This document shows positions 1-9,685 of a stretch of DNA of 64,000 bases, in pieces (the first letter of the stretch is position 1; each line of letters opens with the position of its first letter). Made by a program: the position numbers and the translations under genes. The stretch comes from Adiantum capillus-veneris (lineage: Eukaryota > Streptophyta > Polypodiopsida > Polypodiales > Pteridaceae), in NCBI GenBank assembly GCA_014529385.2, contig CM043942.1:49736274-49800273 (forward strand), in the 5' to 3' direction. A model generated the notes under the pieces. That model worked only from the letters and a program-made list of their open reading frames with translations. It was not told the DNA's origin and did not search any database.

Positions 1-16
1 TTCTGGCACCTTCGAG

Positions 17-259
17 GTGCCTGACCTCAACAATTGTGACCCAGCTGCAATACCCAAAGTGGAGATCAACCACCTAAACAACATAATGATTGAAGATGAA
101 GAGTATCTATTCTTGTATGATCTGGAAAAGGCTTTTGGTGAGCGGTTAGATGAGTGCTTAAGCCTTATATGCACAAAGATGGAGTTCCCTCTTGATCCTG
201 CACCAAAACATACAGATGACAAGTTGCTTCCATTAAGGGACTCTGTCAGAGCAGAGTAA
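17..259 (+). CDS. Short unidentified ORF
   Basis: An 80-codon open frame of ordinary soluble composition, rich in acidic residues (IEDEEYLFLYDLEKAFGERL). I do not recognise a family. There is no clear splice or promoter context, and the neighbouring sequence is transposon-rich. It could be an exon fragment or part of a retroelement gag. Coding status is uncertain. Confidence 0.2.
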   Translation: MPDLNNCDPAAIPKVEINHLNNIMIEDEEYLFLYDLEKAFGERLDECLSLICTKMEFPLDPAPKHTDDKLLPLRDSVRAE

Positions 260-833
260 AGTCACGAATGAGGAGTTTGTTGCAATAGAAGCAGGATTGT
301 TGCCAACCAAACTCCTATCCGCCCTGACTTGTCTGGTTCGCACAATCCCCGCACAGTTGATGAGAGCAAATCCTATATCAACCTTGAAGCCACACCAAGT
401 ATGGATGATGAGGATAACGCCTCGCATGAAATAAGGCCTCGTTCATGAGAGTAATACTCATCCTTTCTAGTCTTTGTTTCTTCACAATTTGACACTCGTC
501 TAGCTAGAGCACACACGTCAACTTTGATCCTAGCGCTACAAAATGTCAAAAATAACATATGAAAAACCATAATTTGGAAAAAAAAAACTGACTACGCATT
601 GTTGTAGCCTCATCATTAGGTGGTACACCATAAAAATGTAACATTGCCATTTGAAGCTTTCTCAAATCAACAAAAATATTATTTGACATTGAGTAAGGAA
701 ATCCCTTGTCCACTCTGTCTGCACCGACGCTTGCATTGGTATGTTTTCTTACTCCTTTTGACCTCTTGGTAAAGGTGGATGAAGAAATTATCTCCTCTAT
801 GTGCAAATAGCCCCCTATTCGAAAGTACACGTC
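260..833. other. No recognisable feature
   Basis: Only short overlapping open frames on the minus strand with no family resemblance. No repeat of note and no RNA gene seen. Confidence 0.4.
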
Positions 834-1133
834 CTAGTTCAAAGCCTTCTTAGCAAGATTGACCTTAAATGGTATAGGAAAAACATTCTCAGTAATTCCT
901 CTTTCCCTTAAAGCATCCTTAAGGAGACCATATAAGGCAACGTAGCCCTTAGTACTAATTCCCACTTCATCACAAGTGGCAATGTTGGACAAGAAAGATT
1001 GCCCAATTTTGTGCTTCTTGAAGGAGTCTGCAACTTCCTTTGTCACTTGGAGGAAGTGGTTTGCCTCTTTTGCAATCACCTCAAGCAGGCTAGTCTCTTT
1101 GAAAATGCAGTGTCCCCCTTGTGGATGTAGCAA
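834..1133 (-). CDS. Unidentified ORF without ATG
   Basis: A 100-codon open frame whose first codon in the open stretch is TTG. There is no ATG anywhere in the frame, so it cannot be a complete stand-alone gene. Composition is protein-like and amphipathic (segments such as ETSLLEVIAKEANHFLQVTK and GYVALYGLLKDALRERGI), suggesting a former exon or a piece of a mobile-element protein. I do not recognise the family. Confidence 0.25.
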   Translation of the reverse strand: MLHPQGGHCIFKETSLLEVIAKEANHFLQVTKEVADSFKKHKIGQSFLSNIATCDEVGISTKGYVALYGLLKDALRERGITENVFPIPFKVNLAKKALN

Positions 1134-1324
1134 AGCAGGTCACATGGCAACCACAACATGCTGTTGTCTTCAAAGCTCACAACATACTTGAGTATGTGCA
1201 CATGCATATACTCAATGATGGTGTGAAAAGTGTCATTGTGGAGTTGCATAGGTTTTTGTAAATCGATTGTGCAAGTGAAGAAGCCGTGAAGATCATTGCG
1301 TCCAACGTATTTGGTTTCCTCTAG

Positions 1325-1403
1325 GAAAGAAGGAACCGCAAAAGGGGGGTGTGTGGCTCTTTTGATGATGTTGCTGCGTGGGAGGAGCATGTGTTGCCAT
1401 GGT

Positions 1404-1467
<64 letters not shown>

Positions 1468-1543
1468 AGAAGGAACCGCAAAAGGGGGGTGTGTGGCTCT
1501 TTTGATGATGATGCTGCGTGGGAGGAGCATGTGTTGCCATGGT

Positions 1544-1577
<34 letters not shown>
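1325..1577. repeat. Tandem duplication of a 140-bp block with (CT)n
   Basis: An approximately 82-bp block beginning GAAAGAAGGAACCGC and ending GGTGAT occurs at 1325 and again at 1465. Each copy runs into a pure CT tract (about 1406-1464 and 1547-1577). The copies differ by very few bases (for example ATGTTG versus ATGATG). Replication slippage or unequal exchange in the microsatellite is the likely origin. The long ER-repeat reading frames across it are artefacts of the dinucleotide repeat. Confidence 0.9.
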
Positions 1578-1579
<2 letters not shown>

Positions 1580-1607
1580 ATGGTGATAGACAAATAAGCA
1601 TCTTATA

Positions 1608-1643
1608 TACCCCCCCCCCCCCTTTGCAAAAAAAAAAAAAAAA
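1608..1643. repeat. Poly-C tract followed by poly-A tract
   Basis: About 14 consecutive C, then CTTTGC, then about 17 consecutive A. Low-complexity DNA directly downstream of the duplicated CT block. No function inferred. Confidence 0.85.
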
Positions 1644-1955
1644 CCCAAAGCTCTTTGAGATACACACAAACACACATAGGTGCACACACAAACACTTAAA
1701 CAAAATGTAAAAAATTTAATCAATGGTAGTGATACTATAAAGACAAAGAAGTTTTGTGTTTCCATTAAACAAAATGCTTTACAACGTGGCATCAAAGCCG
1801 GTCACATTGATCTATCATATCAACGTAAAGACAGTGCACTGCCAACCCTCCACTCCTCTTGCACTTCATGGTTGCCTCCATCCGCCTACCGATATGAAAC
1901 AACAAAAAAGCTTTTAGAAGACTAGCATTGGGATACATGTAGACAACATAAAAAT

Positions 1956-2193
1956 CTAACTGACTTTGTGCCGATTGAGACGAAAATAGGCATCTTTGAT
2001 ATCTTCATAGCCCAAGATAATCAAGTGTTCTCGTATGTTGGAGAGAATCCAATGGTCATTGACATGCACAATCTCAAAAACACCATTTGACAAAGTAATG
2101 GGTATGTCAAATGTCACAAAATCAGCAACACTGGATTGTAGGGTATCCACTTTCCACTCTTACACATCCAATGCTCATAGTGGAAGCGTAGGT
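1956..2193 (-). other. Unidentified minus-strand frame adjoining a Gypsy fragment
   Basis: A 64-codon open frame starting at a GTG (1956-2150), with plausible protein composition but no recognised family. It lies directly downstream, on the minus strand, of the point where the Gypsy protease reading stops matching its relatives (about 2194). It is therefore probably the sequence that the Gypsy fragment was joined to. Confidence 0.2.
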
Positions 2194-2992
2194 ACAAATT
2201 AGTGGCTCAAAAAGGATCAGGGCATCATGCTCTCTCACCTTTCCCCAAGCATAGGAGAGAGAGGATCCTTTGCAATGGGTGTCCTCTTTTGGAGCTTCAA
2301 CCATGGAAGCTCTAGGAGTGTCATTGCATATAGTTCTTTTGGGGCAAGAACGATAGCCATGTCCTTGCTCCTCACACTTAAAGCATTTATGGTCTTTGCA
2401 AAAGGCCTCTAACTCTTCAGGAAAGAGTTTATTTTTACGTTTTTAAACTCCTTTCTCCTTTGCCTTGTTATTGTTGTTGTTGGTGGTGGTGGTGTTGCCT
2501 TGGGAAGAGTTTTGAGCAGTGTTCTTTCCTTTAGATTCATTTCGGTCTTTGTTTTCCATGGGCTTAGTATTCCTTCTAGCCCCTTGTTGGAAATTGATCC
2601 TTGAAGCAAACATAGTGTGGTGGATGACTTCGGTGATAGTACTAGACCGTTGTGAGTTGACATACTCGGCCATTTCTTCAGGTAATCCCGCACAAAATTC
2701 TTGCTTTTGCTCGACAAAGTCTATCTTTTGAAACATTGCAGCTTTGAGATGTAAATCCCAAAATTTGTCCACATACTTGTGGATAGACTCATTGAAAAGT
2801 AGCTTCAAACTTTGCCATTCAATGAGCACTTTGTCCTTGGCATCGCTTGCAAGGAATTGCTTCATTATGGAAACTCGCAGAGTTTTCCATGTTCTTGGGG
2901 CTTTGCCATTCTCGCGGAGACTAGTCCACCATTGACGAGCAGATTTTTGAAACTGATTCTTCACAAAGAGGATCAAGGGCATTTAAAATTAC
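2194..2992 (-). pseudogene. Ty3/Gypsy gag-protease fragment (Gypsy-3)
   Basis: The minus strand encodes a Retrotrans_gag-type domain (the open frame 2982-2443 carries the ARQWWTSLRENG and VDKFWDLHLKAAMFQK motifs). An N-rich linker follows, then a CCHC zinc knuckle [15 protein letters not shown] in another frame at about 2345-2390. Last comes the lead-in to the protease ([20 protein letters not shown]), which breaks off immediately before the catalytic Asp. The MENKD linker and zinc knuckle match those of Gypsy-1 downstream, so this is the same chromovirus family. It supplies the gag core that both Gypsy-1 and Gypsy-2 have lost. It is truncated at both ends, with at least one frameshift between gag and zinc knuckle, and no LTR is attached. 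Confidence 0.85.
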
Positions 2993-3232
2993 CTTGACAT
3001 ATCTTTACAACAATGCCCATGGTGTCAAAATCTATGAAGATTCACTGGATAGGACTTGTGTTAAGATAGAGGACACACAAACCAACTTCCAAGCGAAACC
3101 CATGGTAAATTACCAAGGATATCGATACGTAGGTAGGGACGGGGCTATGTACTTAGCCATGGACAAGCCTAACGAGGTCAACAACATGGGAAGATTGGTT
3201 TCCAAGAGGCGTGCAATGGACATTACTCCAAT
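2993..3232 (+). pseudogene. Left half of an interrupted gag-like ORF
   Basis: A plus-strand open frame (from 2994) running into the insertion point of the element at 3238-12076. Sequence of the same type continues beyond that element from 12082, and the target duplication ACATC flanks the gap. I do not recognise this N-terminal portion. Its continuation reaches a Ty3-type gag motif near 12715-12805, so it probably belongs to an older plus-strand Gypsy-like element. Its left end abuts the minus-strand Gypsy-3 fragment. Confidence 0.45.
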
Positions 3233-3237
3233 ACATC

Positions 3238-3480
3238 TGTGCGCTCCTTGCCGCACTGTCGAAGCAAGGGACTTGCCAATACACCGTGTGCGAGCCACAA
3301 ATGGCTCCAAGCACACAACAAGCCTAAACTAGCAAGCTCAAGAGAGCAAAGGGTGTGTCACTCACCGCTCTACGCTCGCCTTCGTGGTGGATTCCTCGCC
3401 GCGATGAAGAAGAAGCTGCAGTCGTGCCGTGCTCAACCGCTTCGCCGTCGTCGTGCCTTCGTAATGCTCGATCGCACACA

Positions 3481-3532
<52 letters not shown>

Positions 3533-3825
3533 AGGAGGTGAAGAAGAAGAAGATGGAGATGGAGATGGAGCAAGAGCACTCTTCTATTGCACAAATGAGA
3601 GAATGAGTAAAAATTAGGTTTAGTTGGCTTTTATATGAGCTCACCCCATTCACACTTGGGCGCCCATGCTTAGCCAACTAATCCCTTGAATGTCCCAGTT
3701 AGAGTGCGCCTCTCATCGGCGATCACTCTTACCCTTTTCCTATTGGTCCGACAATCCCGGTACCTGACTCTAAATAATACAACGTTTATAGATCATAGGG
3801 TGTCCGTGTGCCGTGAGGGTTAACA
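3238..3825 (-). repeat. 3' LTR of the gag-protease element
   Basis: 588 bp, matching 11449-12076. On the minus strand it starts TGTTAACCCTCACGG at 3825 and ends in CA at 3238. It contains (CT)n(CA)n at about 3479-3530. This tract is much shorter than in the 5' LTR and accounts for most of the length difference. Confidence 0.9.
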
Positions 3826-3838
3826 TGCCCCCCTTCCT
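3826..3838 (-). other. Polypurine tract
   Basis: The minus strand reads AGGAAGGGGGGCA immediately upstream of the 3' LTR start. This is the expected position and composition for the plus-strand DNA primer of reverse transcription. Confidence 0.8.
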
Positions 3839-5463
3839 GATGTAGATTCCGTCCTCGGAAGCTATTGAGTTGAAGCTGGTTCGTCAAGGTGGAAGAGCAT
3901 TTGAGATGAATGTCCTTAGCCTTCTTCAGTCACTGCAAAATCAAACAACATTGGCACAGTAATGGCATTCTCTTAAAAAGCATATGCAGTTTTAGGTAGA
4001 CACATTGATTGGTAAAAAAATTTCAAACAATTTGTTAGCAATGAACATTAAATTGCAATGTAATCAAATGCATAAACAGATGTAAAGGTAAAAAATTAAA
4101 CAAGTCTGGGGTCGCTAATTTGACGGTCGAAAGGCACTAGAGATCGAATATTAATACCATGGGTAAGCTTCTTAATTATCTGTGGTCAATTAAGTTGTTT
4201 AATCGCGAGAGCCAAGTATTCATGTTTGAGGGCTGACTAGAGGCTATATCTAGAAGACCTTGTAGTTAAGCTACCATAAAAGGAATTTCTCATGAAATCA
4301 TCTCCTGACTGATTACTTTTTCGTTGACCCCCCAAAGTCTTTTCACATTGATTCAATTATGATGTGTGTGCTTATTTTGTATGCCTTGGGTTTTTTGCTT
4401 TTCAAGGAAAAGCGCCCACACTGGGAACCTCTAGGGCTCTAGTACCATAGGCGATACATGTGAGTGAAGTACCAATTTAAGCAGGGATTTCTCTTCCAGC
4501 TTAAAATTTTACATTGTGGCACTTTGATTTTTTGTTTGTTCATTTTCAGCATTTTAATTTTGTAACTTTGGGGGGTCATATAGCACTGTTACCCTCCCCA
4601 GGCTCATCACATTAGTAAACTCCCTTTATAATGCTTAAGCTAAAGGTCACTAGGGTTAAGCCCACTAGAAAGCCCTAGTACATTTCATACAATGCTGCCT
4701 AAATCGGATTAAGAACCTAAGTAACCATTGCTTATTAGGAAGGCATTCCCCATGGTATTAAGAGAATATCTCTAACACCTAGCTTGGTCAAACTAGCTTA
4801 GTCGGACTGCTTGATTTTTACACCTAGACAAGTGATTATGACAAAACATTACATTGAATTAAATGTTTGATACTACGCCAATGCGCTGAATATTATGCTA
4901 CCAATCACAATCAAAGCAGACAATCATAGATGCAAAAAGATAAGGGCAATGCTAATGGACATAAAACACCTGTTTGTGTCGATGGTCACGCTTGATTTGA
5001 AGTGTGAACGAGAGAAAGATTCCATGAAGGTCCAAATCCTATCAATAGCAACACGCTCCTGTACACACTAGGAAACAAAAGGAATACCTCCAGGAGGCAC
5101 ATTAGTGGAAAAAGAGAACTTCGCTAATCACTCAACTCTAAAACAGAAACACTCCTATCGTACTAATCTTACCTACCCTCCATCACTCAAGTGATGAGGA
5201 TCAAATGTGTTTTATGGCATAGGTTTCTGTTTCACTGTACCAGATGTGACATGTGTAGGTCTGAGTCAATGTTTTGACTTTTAATGTGCATACTCGTTTG
5301 CTAATTGCTCTTGCTCTTTATTTTTATTTTTTTGTTTGTATGAGTATAAGGCTTTATATGTACATTCCCTAAGATTAGGAGATATAGAGGTCAGGGAGAA
5401 AGGTTGAGAGGGAAACAAATGAATGATGACAGTCAGCAAACACTCCCCCCTTCCTTGGGTAGA
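3839..5463 (-). other. Long non-coding 3' region of the gag-protease element
   Basis: About 1.6 kb between the last ORF and the polypurine tract, where an RT/RNase H/integrase region would lie in an autonomous element. I find no ORF above 60 codons and no pol motif on either strand. It may hold cis signals. Nothing specific is recognised. Confidence 0.7.
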
Positions 5464-5714
5464 TCATACCGTTTGAAATGAGCTTGTCACCCTTTGAAAC
5501 CAATTGTTCCAGTTGGTAATAGGTGAGGATTTTTGCCAGTAGTTTTCTATTACCCTAGGTGCCTCGTCAAGTTGCAAGGGTGGTAAGGTACTCTCCCAGG
5601 ATCGAACTTGAAGTGGTTCATCAGGTGATTCTTGAACACTAGGAGGTGTGGATTCTTTTGTAGCTTCATGGAGGTCCACTACTATGGATGGAGGCTGTGT
5701 AGAAGCTTTACCTC
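5464..5714 (-). CDS. C-terminal tail frame of Gag-protease polyprotein
   Basis: A minus-strand open frame whose first start-like codon is GTG at 5679. It remains open upstream into the last codons of the large Gag-protease ORF, in a different frame. Its E/P/S-rich composition continues the style of that protein's C-terminus. The simplest reading is that the polyprotein once continued about 80 residues further and a small indel near 5700 now ends it early. A separately translated small protein is possible but less likely. Confidence 0.35.
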
Positions 5715-8700
5715 TATGGATGTATTACATGAGGAGCTAGAATCTTCATGGGACTCCCCCCTTCCTGAGCTAGGTGGAACAAATCGTTCTTTCTTTGGTA
5801 CCCAAACTAGCTCGGGAGCGGGTGTGTAGCATTCTGTGATTTTTTTCTTTCCACGATCATTGATTCGTTTTGTAGCTACGGGATTGGGCTCACTTGGGTC
5901 AGGTGATAGGTAAGAGCACAATCTACGTTTTGGCACCCAGATTTGATCATTTCCTTGATAGTAGCCTTGGGCTTCCAATAGTCGTTTAGGGATCCATCGC
6001 AACATTTGCTTACTTTTCTTGGAGCGAGTGGTACGTTTCTTACAAGGCTTCTGTTTTTTAGCACTAGCTATGGTCACTAAAGAAGCTTTAGGGACCCACT
6101 TGTATGTTTTCTTCGTTACATTAGGATGAGTCTTGTCGGAAGCGATATGCATTGCTTGTAGCATATTTAAGGGTATAGGCATTTCATCCCCCTCAGGTGT
6201 TACCCAGGTCGTCCCCCTATTTCCCCAAGTGTCTATGGTTGATGCTATGTGGACCCAATCCACATTGTCAGACTCAGTCATCCCAGGTAGGATATCCATA
6301 TAAGGAGAATCTTGGCCTATGTCTGTATCCTTCTTACAAGTGTAACAATATTGTAGTGGGGCCGAGTGAACTGTGGTGTCAGAGCGATGATCAATAATGG
6401 TTTTACTCCCTAAGGGGTGTACCTTACCAGTCACCAAATCCACTCTAAGGACAGAGTCTTGGAATTGCAAATAGACATGATTTTTAGACCAATCATGAAC
6501 CATTTGTGCTTCCCTCATGAATGGTCGTCCTAAAATCATTTCATATGACATAAGGTGTTTAGAGAAATCCATTACAATGAACGTATGTCGTACCTTGTAT
6601 CCTAGAACTTTGATCTTAAGATCCTTGAGCATCCCCATAGGTTTGGCTATGGTACCATTTGCCATCTTTACCACAATGTTAGTAACACTGAGGCGGGGTT
6701 TTCCCATGGATTCCCAACAATCTTTTGTAACGATGCTAACTCCCGCACCACCATCAAGAATTCCCTTTATAGTTAATCCCTTGGTAGTGATGGGTAGGGT
6801 CGCATTAGACTCGTCGCCTTCAAAATACTGCCCTAATTTGTTAATGGGTACCTCGATCACGGACTCGTGTCCATCTAAGTCAAGTGATTGCACATGATTT
6901 TCCTCATCAATCATAATCGAGTCAGGCCTATTTGGTTGCGCAAACTGCGGTAATCCCGTTCGTAGCTCTCCGTTAAGGAATGCTCGAAGTGCAAGGAATA
7001 ACTCAGGATCTCCATACAGCTTTGCTATGATCGTGGTTCGGACCTCAGAAGACATGAAGTCCACTAGTTTGGCAACATTCATTGGCATTTTGCAGGGTGT
7101 AGGTCCTTGACTAGGAACTGGTGAGGATGGAATCTCATATTCCTCAATGGGATCGGGTATTCCTTCGTTAAACATCCTTTCCAACAAGAAGGGTGTATGC
7201 TCACTTTCTGATGTCCCGTCCTCACTCCCTTCTTGGATGATACTAGATATGGCTAACGGTCTATGGTTCATGTGGGGTGGATGAACTTGCGTGGGAAACA
7301 CTGTGTCACGAATTTTGACATGCATGGGTTCTGGTTCTAGTTTCCTTTGAGTCTCCTCCACTAAACCTCTTAGATGTTTCACCTGCTCAATCTCGTCTAC
7401 TGGGTTTGGGTACGTCCCAATCTTCTTGTTACGATTCTTCCCTTTTTGCCCCTGCGGTTTATCTTGGGGGTCTTGGATTGGATTTGGAAACACTTGTGGT
7501 GTTTTCAGAGGCTCTCTATGGTTTTCTCTTATTCGGTTTTCATTTGGTTCCATGTTACGGTTTTCTTTGTCGGTCTTTCCCTTTGTGGTATTGGTTCTAG
7601 TCTCCATTGTCTCAATTGAATCTGAATCATCCTCGAGGTCATTCATATACACGGGGTCATCTCCTGTTCCTATGTTTGTTTTGGAACTTGGCTTTGAATT
7701 TTCCGTATTCTGCGACCTCGTCCTTCGTGTCTTCTTTTTCTTTGCTTGGATAACTGACGCGGTATCTCTCTCTTCGAGGATATGGCCTGGCCCTTGAAGC
7801 ATGGACCGTGTAATCGCATAAGCGGGTGCGACGGGTGGTATTGGCGATGTCACACTAGCAATTTCGACCAAATTTAGGGGTGTGATTTTAGGCGCATTTG
7901 GGTTATAGGGGCATTGGGAAATCAAGTGATCTATGCCACAACGATTACATGTGAGTATTGGCATTGCAGACGTGCTCCCTTGATTCATTTGCATCTGTGC
8001 AGCATTCTTTTGCAGCCTAATAGGGCACTCCGCTGCCCGATGTGGTCCACCACACTCGTAGCATTGAAGAGGTGGCCTCCTAGCCTGGGTGTTGATATTT
8101 TGACCTCTGGATGCGAGAGCAGTAGCTTGATAAACCGGCTTGACTTGCCCCCAACAATCTTCCATGTAGTATATAGGACACTCTTCCAATGTATCAAGTC
8201 CGTAGGCAATACTAGTGTCTATTTCCTCCTCACAGCCATCTGCATAAGCATTTGATGGCTCGCAACCCACTTGGTTCATAGGGGCGACTCTTGGATGCGG
8301 GGGTTGCGGTCCTAGCACAGGAGGTGGTAGCGGTGTAGCTTGTAAAACATTTTGAGATCTAGGGACCATGTGTTGCGGTAGTTGCTCAACAGGTGGAGCG
8401 GGCATCAATACAGGAGCTCGAGGTGCATCCGTCCAGGCTACAGGTGGTCTATTTGCCATAATACGTTTGATCATTAAACAATCCTTAGCTTGGTGACCAT
8501 ACCTACCACATGCGTTGCAAGTTCCATTAAATTTTACTCTAAACGTAGGGCACTCACTAGTGCTATGTGGACCTAAGCAAATGGAACACCATTGTTGCTC
8601 CCTTCTTGGATACATGTGACTATTTTGAGGGGGTCGATTATCCTTAAGAGACTCTTGGATTGCCTTGGTGAGGTCTATCAAGAATGTCTCAAATACCTTT

Positions 8701-9665
8701 GGCTCATTGGCAATGGGCTTTGTAGTCATGGGTTCATACTCAATGGCTTGTGAGCTAGTGGATCTCGTGTCAGTAGACACCCTCATGCATGCTATCATCA
8801 AGTTGTCCTCTAATTGGATTGCATTGGCAGTGACATCTTCCCAGGTTGTGATACCTCTAATCACTAGTCCATTATAGATTCCTTCATTCCTCAACCCTCG
8901 AATGAATCGATCAAGCAGTTGGTTATTGTTGAAGCGCTCATTTACAGGGCAACGAGAGTTTAAGTGCTTTAGACGACTAATGAAGTCCCTTACTGACTCT
9001 CCTTCCTTACGTTCGGCCTTCTGTAGCTGAGATGCTACACCCCAAAGCACACCTTCTCGTATGTACTCATTTAGAAACAACCTTCGAAGGGTAGGGTAGA
9101 TTGTTTTCTCGTCCACCCTTAGGGTTCTATACCAATCTCCAGCCTTCCCACTTAATGTCAAGCTTAAGGCATTGCACTTAGGTAGTTCGTTGCGTTCCCC
9201 TAAGAAATCACATACTTGTTCAAACACTTCAATGTGTTTTCTAGCATCTTCGTCCCCATTGAATTTTTGCGTGAGTTTGGCAATTTGTACTGCCTTACTT
9301 CTAGGCTCTCTATCAGATGCATGACGCATATTTTCTGCGATAGATCGACCTATGGTTTGAGCAAACGCTGCCAAGTCACCTATGTGAGGAGGCAGGGCCG
9401 GTGGAGGTACTCTTGGAATCATATGTGGGAGAGGAACGGGTACCGGTCTTGGCATATGTGTGGATGATGCAGGATATGGAACATAACCGGGCATAGGTCC
9501 ACTCGGATAAGGGCTAGGGAGCGGCACTTGAGGAGCATAAGCAAGTGGTACAATTGGAGGTGTGGGGGCCATGTGTGCAGAAGGGGCTAGAGGCACATAC
9601 GGTCGAGGCCCTATATTAGGTACTACGACACTAGGTAGTGGCACTGCGCTAACCGTAGATGTCAT
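5682..9665 (-). CDS. Gag-aspartic protease polyprotein without RT
   Basis: About 1327 codons from the first ATG (9665). The open frame itself extends upstream to about 9738 with a GTG at 9704. Residue numbers below count from 9704. A Pro-rich N-terminus is followed by a Retrotrans_gag domain at about 138-298 (FNGDEDARKHIEVFEQVCDF, FISRLKHLNSRCP). Four zinc knuckles follow, at about 370, 393, 548 and 583 (for example CNACGRYGHQAKDC). Basic and acidic linkers come next, then a retropepsin-like protease with DGGAGVSIV at about 980 and ILGRPFM at about 1060. The C-terminal 150 residues carry four W(V/I)PK repeats. It presumably forms virus-like particles and matures itself. No RT, RNase H or integrase follows. 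The frame is unbroken until an apparent small indel near the end. Confidence 0.88.
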   Translation of the reverse strand: MTSTVSAVPLPSVVVPNIGPRPYVPLAPSAHMAPTPPIVPLAYAPQVPLPSPYPSGPMPGYVPYPASSTHMPRPVPVPLPHMIPRVPPPALPPHIGDLAAFAQTIGRSIAENMRHASDREPRSKAVQIAKLTQKFNGDEDARKHIEVFEQVCDFLGERNELPKCNALSLTLSGKAGDWYRTLRVDEKTIYPTLRRLFLNEYIREGVLWGVASQLQKAERKEGESVRDFISRLKHLNSRCPVNERFNNNQLLDRFIRGLRNEGIYNGLVIRGITTWEDVTANAIQLEDNLMIACMRVSTDTRSTSSQAIEYEPMTTKPIANEPKVFETFLIDLTKAIQESLKDNRPPQNSHMYPRREQQWCSICLGPHSTSECPTFRVKFNGTCNACGRYGHQAKDCLMIKRIMANRPPVAWTDAPRAPVLMPAPPVEQLPQHMVPRSQNVLQATPLPPPVLGPQPPHPRVAPMNQVGCEPSNAYADGCEEEIDTSIAYGLDTLEECPIYYMEDCWGQVKPVYQATALASRGQNINTQARRPPLQCYECGGPHRAAECPIRLQKNAAQMQMNQGSTSAMPILTCNRCGIDHLISQCPYNPNAPKITPLNLVEIASVTSPIPPVAPAYAITRSMLQGPGHILEERDTASVIQAKKKKTRRTRSQNTENSKPSSKTNIGTGDDPVYMNDLEDDSDSIETMETRTNTTKGKTDKENRNMEPNENRIRENHREPLKTPQVFPNPIQDPQDKPQGQKGKNRNKKIGTYPNPVDEIEQVKHLRGLVEETQRKLEPEPMHVKIRDTVFPTQVHPPHMNHRPLAISSIIQEGSEDGTSESEHTPFLLERMFNEGIPDPIEEYEIPSSPVPSQGPTPCKMPMNVAKLVDFMSSEVRTTIIAKLYGDPELFLALRAFLNGELRTGLPQFAQPNRPDSIMIDEENHVQSLDLDGHESVIEVPINKLGQYFEGDESNATLPITTKGLTIKGILDGGAGVSIVTKDCWESMGKPRLSVTNIVVKMANGTIAKPMGMLKDLKIKVLGYKVRHTFIVMDFSKHLMSYEMILGRPFMREAQMVHDWSKNHVYLQFQDSVLRVDLVTGKVHPLGSKTIIDHRSDTTVHSAPLQYCYTCKKDTDIGQDSPYMDILPGMTESDNVDWVHIASTIDTWGNRGTTWVTPEGDEMPIPLNMLQAMHIASDKTHPNVTKKTYKWVPKASLVTIASAKKQKPCKKRTTRSKKSKQMLRWIPKRLLEAQGYYQGNDQIWVPKRRLCSYLSPDPSEPNPVATKRINDRGKKKITECYTPAPELVWVPKKERFVPPSSGRGESHEDSSSSCNTSIEVKLLHSLHP

Positions 9666-9685
9666 CGGTACATTCTCTGTCAGGC

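Noticed and set aside
1076-1795. Long minus-strand ORFs with Arg-Glu repeats (239, 136 and 90 codons)
   Set aside because: They are translations of the CT/GA microsatellites and duplicated flank. The repeat keeps all frames open.
7374-7797. Hydrophobic plus-strand ORFs opposite the Gag-protease gene
   Set aside because: They are antisense shadows of a well-supported coding frame. The Phe/Leu richness reflects the complement of Lys/Glu/Asn codons.
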